A stretch of DNA of 10,400 bases from Pyrinomonadaceae bacterium (GTDB taxonomy: Bacteria; Acidobacteriota; Blastocatellia; Pyrinomonadales; Pyrinomonadaceae): contig JAICPV010000043.1 of assembly GCA_025929655.1 (NCBI GenBank), positions 1 to 10,400 on the forward strand, read 5' to 3'. The notes beneath the pieces were generated by a model that saw nothing but the letters and a program-made list of their open reading frames with translations, was not told where the DNA came from and ran no database searches. A program made the translations under genes and the position numbers. Below are positions 1 through 4,896 of the stretch, in pieces; within the stretch, counting starts at the first letter, position 1; the number at the start of each line of letters is the position of its first letter.

Positions 1-2
1 CG

Positions 3-179
3 CGGGTGACCGAGGAGCTGAAGAAGCGCGGCGTCGATGATGTGCTGTTGTTTTGCGGGGGCATCATCCCCGAGGAAGACACCGAGACCTTGCGCGGGCT
101 GGGGTTCAAGGCGATTTTCCGGCCCGGGACGAACACGCGGGACATCGTGCAGTTCGTGTACGACAACGTGCAGAAGTAA
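3..179 (+). CDS. Cobalamin-binding acyl-CoA mutase small subunit (methylmalonyl-CoA mutase type), C-terminal part
   Basis: Open at the left edge: 58 residues are visible before the TAA stop. They read as the last half of a B12-binding Rossmann domain, with VDDVLLFCGGIIPEEDTETL followed by GFKAIFRPGTNTRDIV. This is the usual 'GG-I-P-xxD ... GxxxIFxPGT' ending of the methylmalonyl-CoA mutase cobalamin domain. The cofactor-ligand DxHxxG motif would lie upstream of the window. Such a domain holds adenosylcobalamin for carbon-skeleton rearrangement of acyl-CoA (methylmalonyl/succinyl, or isobutyryl/butyryl) in the cytoplasm. Whether it is a separate small subunit or the tail of a long mutase cannot be told from here. 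A MeaB-like stub follows after 2 bases, which supports the mutase assignment because meaB is a common neighbour of mutase genes. Family call is firm; substrate is unknown. Confidence 0.8.
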   Translation, partial: RVTEELKKRGVDDVLLFCGGIIPEEDTETLRGLGFKAIFRPGTNTRDIVQFVYDNVQK

Positions 180-181
180 GC

Positions 182-328
182 GTGCAGGACCTCCTCGAAC
201 GATTCATCGCGGGTGAGCGCCGGGCGCTCGCCCGGGTCATCAGCCGTGTCGAGAACGGCACGGCTGAAGGGCGAGAGTTCGTGCGGGCACTGAAGCCGGA
301 AGTTGCAAAAGATGCCGTCGAAATCTAA
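182..328 (+). pseudogene. Truncated MeaB/ArgK-type G-protein, N-terminal stub only
   Basis: A GTG start two bases after the mutase stop gives a 48-residue product beginning VQDLLERFIAGERRALARVI and ending PEVAKDAVEI. The helical 'LLERFIAGERRALARVISRVENG' stretch is typical of the N-terminus of MeaB, the GTPase chaperone that loads and protects the B12 cofactor of methylmalonyl-CoA mutase. Full-length family members have roughly 300 or more residues. This frame stops just where the P-loop (GxxGxGKS) would be expected, and no G1-G5 motif is found downstream. Only 39 bases separate it from the DAHP synthase gene. It is therefore probably a remnant left by a 3' deletion or rearrangement. A working small protein cannot be excluded. 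No good Shine-Dalgarno site is seen, so if expressed it would be translationally coupled to the mutase. Confidence 0.6.
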
Positions 329-367
329 AGTTTAGGTTTCGTACGTGTTTATCAGAAAAGCCTATTT

Positions 368-1447
368 ATGCTGATAGTAATGAGATCCGACGCGGGGCCC
401 GGCGATATCGAGCGGGTGCTTGCCGTCGTAGAAAGACTTGGTTTTCGCGGCCACGCCATGCCCGGCGAGAGCCGCACCGCGATTGGGATCACCGGTAACG
501 AGGGCTCGATCGATCCCGCAAATTTTGAGAATTTGCCGGGCGTTGCCGAGGCGATCCGCGTCACCAAACCTTACAAACTGATCTCGCGCGATCTGCGCTC
601 CGAAAAGTCCATAGTGCAAGTCGGCACGTCTTCGATCGGGGATGGATCAATGACGATGATTGCCGGCCCATGCGCCGTCGAAAGCCGTGAACAGCTTTTC
701 GAAACTGCGGAGGCGGTCGCGGCAAGCGGCGCGAAATTTTTCCGCGGCGGGGCATTCAAGCCAAGGACCTCGCCGTATGCATTCCAGGGTTTGGGTGAAG
801 ACGGATTGAAGCTGCTCGCCGAGGTGCGTGAGGAATTCGGGCTGAACATCGTTACGGAGGCAATGGACGAGAAAGGGATCGAGCTTGTGGCGAAATATGG
901 CGACTGCATCCAGATCGGTGCGCGCAACATGCAGAATTTCGCGTTGCTCAAATATGCGGGGCAGGCAAACAAACCGATCCTGCTGAAACGGGGCCTATCT
1001 GCGACGCTCGATGAATTCCTGCTGGCCGCGGAGTATGTGATGTCCGAGGGAAACTACCAGGTGATCCTCTGCGAGCGCGGCATCCGCACTTTCGCCGATC
1101 ACGCGCGCAACACTCTGGACCTTTCAGTGATACCGGCGGTGCGTCGAATTTCGCACCTGCCGATCATCGTGGACCCGTCCCACGGCACCGGGCACAACTA
1201 CATGGTGGACGCGATGGCGAGGGCGGGATTGGCGGCCGGTGCAGACGGGCTGATCATCGAGGTGCATCCAAAACCTTCGGTCGCGCTATGCGATGGAGCG
1301 CAGGCTCTCACCACGGAGCAGTATCTTGCGTTATACGATCAATTAGATCGACTATATCAAGCGCTTAATGAAAAGGGTGAGGTCGCCGCTTCCCCGGTTT
1401 CTCCTGCATTTACAGGGGTAACAACGGCTGCCCGGGAATTGAGCTGA
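368..1447 (+). CDS. aroF: 3-deoxy-7-phosphoheptulonate (DAHP) synthase, type I-beta with N-terminal regulatory domain
   Basis: Condenses phosphoenolpyruvate and erythrose 4-phosphate to DAHP, the first step of the shikimate pathway to aromatic amino acids; cytoplasmic. The 359 residues split into a ferredoxin/ACT-like N-terminal domain (about 1-70, starting MLIVMRSDAG, the typical start of this subclass) and a TIM-barrel catalytic domain (about 85-335). Visible motifs are IAGPCAVES, FRGGAFKPRTSPYAFQG, IQIGARNMQN, LLKRG and VDPSHGTGH. Metal ligands can be placed at C102, H272, E298 and D309, which as I recall are the same residue numbers as in the Thermotoga maritima enzyme. In that relative the N-terminal domain mediates tyrosine feedback inhibition, so allosteric control is likely. 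The tail after about 334 is longer than usual and low in complexity. The start codon has only a weak upstream ribosome site. A hairpin follows the stop. Confidence 0.95.
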   Translation: MLIVMRSDAGPGDIERVLAVVERLGFRGHAMPGESRTAIGITGNEGSIDPANFENLPGVAEAIRVTKPYKLISRDLRSEKSIVQVGTSSIGDGSMTMIAGPCAVESREQLFETAEAVAASGAKFFRGGAFKPRTSPYAFQGLGEDGLKLLAEVREEFGLNIVTEAMDEKGIELVAKYGDCIQIGARNMQNFALLKYAGQANKPILLKRGLSATLDEFLLAAEYVMSEGNYQVILCERGIRTFADHARNTLDLSVIPAVRRISHLPIIVDPSHGTGHNYMVDAMARAGLAAGADGLIIEVHPKPSVALCDGAQALTTEQYLALYDQLDRLYQALNEKGEVAASPVSPAFTGVTTAARELS

Positions 1448-1471
1448 GAAATTCAAGGTTTAAAATGAAGA

Positions 1472-1500
1472 TCCGCGGCCTTTCCCGAATCGGCCGCGGA
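1472..1500 (+). terminator. Hairpin after DAHP synthase, possible bidirectional terminator
   Basis: A perfect 9-bp GC-rich stem (TCCGCGGCC, 1472-1480, with GGCCGCGGA, 1492-1500) around an 11-base loop lies 25 bases after the DAHP synthase stop. It sits between convergent genes. The tract after it on the plus strand (CATTTATTC) is only mildly T-rich; on the minus strand the stem is followed by CTTCATTTTAAA. It could therefore end transcription from both sides. The stem is clear; efficiency is uncertain because neither side has a long T run. Confidence 0.7.
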
Positions 1501-1525
1501 CATTTATTCGCTCGACGCCTTTTGC

Positions 1526-1933
1526 CTAACTCGCCAAACGAACTCCAATGATACCACGTATTTGCGTGGCTGCGCATAAAATTCCTGTAAGGATCAAAAA
1601 AGTCATAGGAAGGTACTTAATGCTTTCCATCAGGAAAACCTGAGATATTACATTAAGTCCCGCCCCAAGAATAAACCCAATACCTCCAATAAATACACGC
1701 CAAAGGACCCAAACCGCGAATTCCGGTTTTTCCGCCGGAACCGGCAGGAAATACGGCAAAACAACAAGAATGCCTATCGTAAAAAATGAAAGAAATTCGT
1801 TGAGATCCCATGCTGAAAACCCTCGTCCGGTGTCCATAGCCAGAAAAAGGACTACCAATTTCGTATCGAGGCCCGTCAAGTAATCGGCTTTTTCTTTAAC
1901 AAAACTCGCAGATAGCGTGGCCGCGTTTTCCAT
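1526..1933 (-). CDS. Small multi-pass membrane protein of unknown function
   Basis: I do not recognise the family. From the ATG the protein has 135 residues. An N-terminal amphipathic or weakly hydrophobic part (1-46, including LDTKLVVLFLAMDTG) is followed by three hydrophobic segments suited to membrane spans: about 48-66 (LSFFTIGILVVLPYFLPV), 73-96 and 107-130. No catalytic or binding motif is evident. An in-frame TTG at 1966 would add 11 residues; the ATG was chosen because neither start has a good Shine-Dalgarno site and ATG is the stronger codon. Base composition is visibly more AT-rich than the flanking genes, which suggests recent acquisition. It lies 56 bases downstream of the XRE regulator on the same strand and may share its transcript. 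In that gap a short inverted repeat (GCCCT 1950-1954, AGGGC 1966-1970) followed on the minus strand by a few Ts could attenuate read-through. Confidence 0.6.
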   Translation of the reverse strand: MENAATLSASFVKEKADYLTGLDTKLVVLFLAMDTGRGFSAWDLNEFLSFFTIGILVVLPYFLPVPAEKPEFAVWVLWRVFIGGIGFILGAGLNVISQVFLMESIKYLPMTFLILTGILCAATQIRGIIGVRLAS

Positions 1934-1989
1934 ATTTTTAGACAAAACTGCCCTGACTCCCGACAAGGGCGAGATTTAAATTAAAAGCT

Positions 1990-2391
1990 TTACCGTTTTT
2001 TGCCTCCAGGCCTGCTGAACTGCTTATAAGCGACCCGGAAAAGCTCGGAAAGGGCGTCGGCCGTCTCTTTGCTAAGATTCTTATCAGCCCGAAGGTGGGC
2101 TTCTACGATCTCGGGCGTCGCCTCGTGCGGATAATAGATCACCGGTTCGACATTTGATGCCTTTTGCCGGTTCATTACCCGATCGATCGGCATATCCAGC
2201 CACCCGGTCAGCCGCGCGATGTTGTCCGCATCCGGCTTCCCTGTGCCGTTCTCGATCCGGGAGAGGGTCGATGCCGATACGTTTGTCACATCTGCAACAT
2301 CACGCAGGCTCAGGCCCAACTCCTCTCGGCGGCGCTTGATCGCGCGGCCCAATTCATCCGTGTTTACGAGATTGTCGTTCTTGAATGCCAT
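1990..2391 (-). CDS. XRE-family helix-turn-helix transcriptional regulator
   Basis: A 133-residue DNA-binding protein. Residues about 13-68 form a lambda-Cro/XRE-type HTH: ELGRAIKRRREELGLSLRDV, then VSASTLSRIENGTGKP, with the recognition helix near 39-48. The C-terminal part (about 82-125) has TPEIVEAHLRADKNLSKETA and ALSELFRVAYKQF, an ending I associate with small XRE regulators often encoded beside ImmA/IrrE-type metallopeptidases. No such peptidase is in this window. The length and two-part layout resemble DdrO of Deinococcus (129 residues), but sequence homology in the C-terminal part is unproven. The ATG has a strong ribosome site (CGGAGG, 9 bases upstream). The gene diverges from the Rad52-family gene across about 296 bases with shared promoter-like elements, so it probably represses itself and that neighbour. 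HTH assignment is firm; target and signal are inferred. Confidence 0.88.
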   Translation of the reverse strand: MAFKNDNLVNTDELGRAIKRRREELGLSLRDVADVTNVSASTLSRIENGTGKPDADNIARLTGWLDMPIDRVMNRQKASNVEPVIYYPHEATPEIVEAHLRADKNLSKETADALSELFRVAYKQFSRPGGKKR

Positions 2392-2449
2392 TTAGGTTTT
2401 CCTCCGTAAAATTCGCAGTGCCATCGTGCACTTTCCATTTCACGGATAA

Positions 2450-2478
2450 AACATAGCACAGGAAAATTTTAAATGCAA
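2450..2478 (-). promoter_or_regulatory. Putative sigma70-type promoter of the XRE regulator
   Basis: On the minus strand, TTGCAT (2478-2473) and TATGTT (2455-2450) are separated by exactly 17 bases, in an AT-rich stretch. A transcript starting near 2443 would have a leader of about 50 bases before the regulator ATG. Matches to consensus are partial (3/6 and 4/6), so this rests on spacing and position. Confidence 0.4.
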
Positions 2479-2493
2479 CACCTCGTTTCACCC

Positions 2494-2522
2494 TTGCAAC
2501 TAATAAATTGTTCTGATACACT
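2494..2522 (+). promoter_or_regulatory. Putative sigma70-type promoter of the Rad52-family gene
   Basis: TTGCAA (2494-2499) and TACACT (2517-2522) are 17 bases apart, each matching 4/6 of consensus. Its -35 element lies back to back with that of the opposing promoter, 15 bases apart, so one bound repressor could block both. A start near 2529 gives the Rad52 transcript a leader of about 160 bases. Confidence 0.4.
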
Positions 2523-2623
2523 GTTTCACAGATAGGACAGATACGTACTCTTATCTATCTTGAAATCTTATTGGCTGAGTCGCAGAAAGGCTGAATGCGG
2601 CGGACAGGAACGCGACATGAGTG

Positions 2624-2660
2624 GCCGGGATCGAATATAAGCCGTCGATCCGACACCGGC
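2624..2660 (+). promoter_or_regulatory. Possible hairpin in the long 5' leader of the Rad52-family mRNA
   Basis: GGATCG (2628-2633) can pair with CGATCC (2646-2651). The flanking GCCG (2624-2627) can pair with CGGC (2657-2660) across a 5-base bulge. The structure ends about 14 bases before the Shine-Dalgarno site (AAAGGAG, 2675-2681). It could affect translation or mRNA stability, but may be chance. No known riboswitch class is recognised. Confidence 0.25.
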
Positions 2661-2687
2661 ATTGTGTGCGTTTGAAAGGAGAAAAAA

Positions 2688-3398
2688 ATGAAAAACTCAG
2701 AATTAGCAAAAGATCTTAAGTTGGTAGAAGCTGACGAATCCGCAAATGTTGTCGAATTCACTGACACGCTTCGGGAGCTTCGTAAACATGTCGATCCGAA
2801 CCTGGTTCGGCAGCGTGAAGGCTGGCGCGACCGGAACGGTAACGTCCAAACGGTCGACTATGTCGAATGGCACACGGTCGCCGACATTTTGGACGAAACA
2901 GCCCCGAACTGGGCGCATTCGGTGAAGGACATTCGTACCTTTGGCGATGTTATCGCGGTAACGGTGGCGATCTCGATCAACGGCGTGACGCGCGAAGGGA
3001 TCGGCACCGGCTATGCCGGGAGCGAAATGGGCATTAAGAAGGCCGAGCATGATGCTCTGAAGCGTGCAGCCGTGAAATTCGGCATCGCCCGGGATCTCTA
3101 TAAAAAAGAGTTCGATGCGTTCGATACCGATGGAGCTCCGGAAGCCGCGCAGCAGGAAGCGGATAAGGCTCAGTTCCCTTCCGACCCTGTCGCCAAATCG
3201 CTTTCCGACATGGTCACGACCAAGCAACTAGGAATGATCCGTGCGATCTGTCGTGAGAATAATCTCGATCCGGAAGAGGAGTGCTTGGCGGTAATGAAAT
3301 GTAAAGTGAATGAGCTTTCACGACGTGCCGCATCCTCCCTTATCGATCACCTTTTGGCAATTGCCTCGCCTGCAGTTCCGATGCGGCGAGCCGGCTAA
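2688..3398 (+). CDS. Rad52/Rad22-family single-strand annealing protein
   Basis: A 236-residue protein. Residues about 30-141 match the Rad52-family DNA-annealing fold: a DYVEWHTVADILDETAPNWA segment, a beta-rich stretch (IRTFGDVIAVTVAISINGVT), then KKAEHDALKRAAVKFGIARD followed by LYKK. The 'A-DALKRAA-FG--LY' helix is the hallmark of bacterial and phage Rad52-like annealases, including Deinococcus DdrA. These proteins bind single-stranded DNA as rings and anneal complementary strands in repair or phage recombination. After an acidic linker (about 145-175) comes a separate C-terminal module (178-224, TTKQLGMIRAICRENNLDP and LSRRAASSLIDHLLA) of the kind seen at the end of phage DNA-metabolism proteins. 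An excellent ribosome site (AAAGGAG, 6 bases before ATG) fixes the start. The divergent XRE gene suggests repressor control. No exonuclease or SSB partner is present. Confidence 0.8.
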   Translation: MKNSELAKDLKLVEADESANVVEFTDTLRELRKHVDPNLVRQREGWRDRNGNVQTVDYVEWHTVADILDETAPNWAHSVKDIRTFGDVIAVTVAISINGVTREGIGTGYAGSEMGIKKAEHDALKRAAVKFGIARDLYKKEFDAFDTDGAPEAAQQEADKAQFPSDPVAKSLSDMVTTKQLGMIRAICRENNLDPEEECLAVMKCKVNELSRRAASSLIDHLLAIASPAVPMRRAG

Positions 3399-3413
3399 GC
3401 ACCGGAAACAATT

Positions 3414-3476
3414 TTTGGGCTGCGTAACCGTCCAGCTTTACCCTAAAGCAGCAACAATCCTCACGCGCAGCCCAAA
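3414..3476. repeat. Nested inverted repeat downstream of the Rad52-family gene
   Basis: A perfect 11-bp inverted repeat (TTTGGGCTGCG 3414-3424, CGCAGCCCAAA 3466-3476) encloses a second perfect hairpin (GCTTTA 3435-3440, CCC loop, TAAAGC 3444-3449). The 63-base unit begins 15 bases after the annealase stop. No clear T tract follows on either strand, so a classical intrinsic terminator is not well supported. It may be a small non-autonomous repeat element, a structured 3' UTR, or an RNA-stabilising or processing site. No target-site duplication is visible at its edges. Confidence 0.6.
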
Positions 3477-3504
3477 CCCTTCCTTTCGCGCTCTTACCGC
3501 TTCA

Positions 3505-3536
3505 TGTTATTCTTTCCGGCGAATTCCCTAATTCGC
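3505..3536 (+). promoter_or_regulatory. Extended -10 promoter candidate and hairpin abutting the ribosome binding site of the VOC operon
   Basis: TGTTATTCT (3505-3513) fits an extended -10 element (TGnTATnnT), with only a weak -35. Just after it a perfect 7-bp hairpin (GCGAATT 3519-3525, CCCT loop, AATTCGC 3530-3536) ends directly against the GAGGAG Shine-Dalgarno sequence (3537-3542) of the first VOC gene. It could be an operator dyad at the transcript start or a 5' mRNA stem affecting ribosome access. The dyad is clear; its role is inferred. Confidence 0.4.
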
Positions 3537-3548
3537 GAGGAGAGATAT

Positions 3549-3977
3549 ATGGTGGAAAAACCTGCCGAAGTAGCCCGGTCGTTGCCGGCAAGCGGTTCGT
3601 TTTGCTGGACAGAGATCGCGTGCACGGACCTGGCGCAATGCAAGCCCTTCTATGAAAATGTTTTCGGCTGGAAATTCAAAGCAAGCGAGAACGTCGGAGA
3701 TGAAATGGAGTACTACGAGTTTTCATCGAGCGGTGAGATCTACCCGGACGGTGCTCTTTATGAGATGAAGCCCGAGATGTTCGGCGGCCATCTGCCGCCT
3801 GCAAACATCGAACTGTATGTTACGGTCGATGACGTTGACGCCGCAGTTGGAAAAGCGCAGGGGCTTGGCGCCACATTGCATTTCGGGCCGTACGACATTC
3901 CGAACGTTGGCCGCTTTGCCGTTATCACTGATCCTACCGGCGCAAACATTTCGATGATCACGCTGAAGGCTCATTGA
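3549..3977 (+). CDS. VOC-superfamily (glyoxalase/bleomycin-resistance-like) protein
   Basis: A 142-residue cytoplasmic protein of the vicinal oxygen chelate fold. Features are SFCWTEIACTDLAQCKPFYE followed by NVFGWKF (first beta-alpha-beta unit), the IELYVTVDDVDAAVGKAQGL strand-helix unit, and the closing VGRFAVITDPTGANISMI. This subgroup resembles the Cfp30B-like 'glyoxalase/hydroxylase' proteins, whose substrates are mostly unknown; binding of a small electrophile or metabolite is the general role. The start was placed at 3549 because GAGGAG lies 6 bases upstream; an in-frame ATG at 3504 would add 15 residues running through the hairpin and ribosome site. The next gene starts one base after the stop, so three genes form one operon. 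It resembles the third gene of the operon but is clearly diverged. Family firm, function unknown. Confidence 0.88.
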   Translation: MVEKPAEVARSLPASGSFCWTEIACTDLAQCKPFYENVFGWKFKASENVGDEMEYYEFSSSGEIYPDGALYEMKPEMFGGHLPPANIELYVTVDDVDAAVGKAQGLGATLHFGPYDIPNVGRFAVITDPTGANISMITLKAH

Positions 3978-3978
3978 T

Positions 3979-4437
3979 ATGGCGATATCCGAACAACTCG
4001 TCGCGCTCGCCGGACACTGGACCGGTACGAACAGGCTTAATTTATCCTTCGAACCGGACCCGATAAAAGAATCACCGTCGAATGCGATGGTGCGGACGCG
4101 TGCCGACGGGACATGCCTCGAGATCGAGTACGACTGGATTTATGAAGGCAAACGAAACGAAGGATTTATCGTTATATCGTGCGGGACGAACGGCGAAACG
4201 AACGCCGCGTGGACGGACAGTTGGCATTCCAGAAACGTTCTGATGAATTGCGAAGGTACGACCACCGGATCAGGCGGTGTGAATTTGAAAGGCCGTTACA
4301 AGGTCGAGGGTCATCCCGATTGGGGCTGGCGGACGGAGATCGTTCCCAACGGCGATTCATTCAAGTATCTGATGTTCAATGTCTCGCCGGAAGGACATGA
4401 AGAATGGGCGGTCGAAACTGAATTCAAACGAGTTTAG
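3979..4437 (+). CDS. DUF1579-like protein of unknown function
   Basis: A 152-residue soluble protein without signal peptide or membrane segment. It opens with EQLVALAGHWTGTNRLNLSF and continues as a beta-rich chain with alternating hydrophobic strands (LEIEYDWIYEG, FIVISCG, GRYKVEGHPDWGWRTEI) and ends FKYLMFNVSPEGHEEWAVET. The 'L-G-W-G' opening and the late 'GDSF-(L/Y)-MFNVSPEG-EE-AVE' strand pair are like DUF1579 family proteins, which are predicted lipocalin-like beta barrels able to hold a small hydrophobic ligand; no reaction is known. The ATG lies one base after the upstream VOC stop, implying translational coupling. A second VOC gene follows 9 bases later. Being sandwiched between two VOC genes suggests a shared small-molecule task. 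Family placement is moderate; function is not assigned. Confidence 0.7.
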   Translation: MAISEQLVALAGHWTGTNRLNLSFEPDPIKESPSNAMVRTRADGTCLEIEYDWIYEGKRNEGFIVISCGTNGETNAAWTDSWHSRNVLMNCEGTTTGSGGVNLKGRYKVEGHPDWGWRTEIVPNGDSFKYLMFNVSPEGHEEWAVETEFKRV

Positions 4438-4446
4438 AGGAAATAT

Positions 4447-4842
4447 ATGGCAGATTTTTCAATACCGAAGCCCGGAACGATCTGCTGGCGCGAGCTGGCG
4501 ACGCGGGACCTGGAAAAAGCGAAGAATTTTTACAGCGAGATGTTCGGATGGCATCTTGAGCAAAGCAAGGTGACGCCGATGCAGTATGCCGAGATACACA
4601 TTGCCGGCCGCGCAAGCGGCGGGATGATGCCGATCGACGAGAAATGGGGTGATAACCCGCCGCCCTCGCATTGGACGGCTTACATAGCCGTGGAAGATGC
4701 GGACCAAACTGCTGCGAATATCAAAGCGAACGGCGGTACGATGCGCCAGGAACCTTTTGATGCTCCTGGCGTAGGGCGGATCGGCCTCTGCACGGACCCG
4801 AACGGCGCGAACTTCGCGATCATCCAATTCGCCCAACCTTAA
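4447..4842 (+). CDS. VOC-superfamily (glyoxalase/bleomycin-resistance-like) protein, second copy in operon
   Basis: A 131-residue cytoplasmic VOC-fold protein. It reads PKPGTICWRELATRDLEKAK, then NFYSEMFGW, SHWTAYIAVEDADQTAANIK and, near the end, VGRIGLCTDPNGANFAIIQF. These are the same landmarks as in the first VOC gene, so the two are paralogues from an old duplication. This one lacks the N-terminal extension and differs in the central loop (GGMMPIDEKWGDNPPPS). That loop often shapes the substrate pocket, so the two may bind different ligands or form a heterodimer. AGAGGA 7 bases before the ATG gives a good ribosome site. It is the last gene of the operon: the next gene is convergent, 54 bases away, with no obvious terminator between them. 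Confidence 0.88.
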   Translation: MADFSIPKPGTICWRELATRDLEKAKNFYSEMFGWHLEQSKVTPMQYAEIHIAGRASGGMMPIDEKWGDNPPPSHWTAYIAVEDADQTAANIKANGGTMRQEPFDAPGVGRIGLCTDPNGANFAIIQFAQP

Positions 4843-4896
4843 AACGCTTCGCCGTAATAAGGCTTAAAACGCGGAAGAATGAATTTCCTTTTACGG

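Larger units (their letters stand above)
2438..2560. promoter_or_regulatory. Candidate operator cluster between the divergent XRE and Rad52 genes
   Basis: The stretch holds three TTTCAC motifs (2438, 2486, 2524). Two of them extend to the shared pattern TTTCACnGATAnnACA (2438-2453 and 2524-2539). It also holds repeated GATA-type words in both orientations: TGATAC at 2514, AGATAG at 2530, AGATAC at 2539, CTATCT at 2555. AGATAG (2530-2535) and CTATCT (2555-2560) form an inverted repeat, and CTGT-TTC-ACAG (2521-2531) is a small dyad over the predicted start of the Rad52 transcript. Such repeats at divergent promoters are typical repressor sites. That the XRE protein binds them is inference. Confidence 0.4.

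Noticed and set aside
53..181. Longer start for the MeaB stub
   Set aside because: The upstream part overlaps the mutase frame and does not resemble MeaB. The similarity begins at the GTG at 182.
2617..2640. Eight-codon leader ORF (ATG to TAA) upstream of the annealase gene
   Set aside because: It is too short to judge, its ribosome site is weak, and it has no run of regulatory codons.
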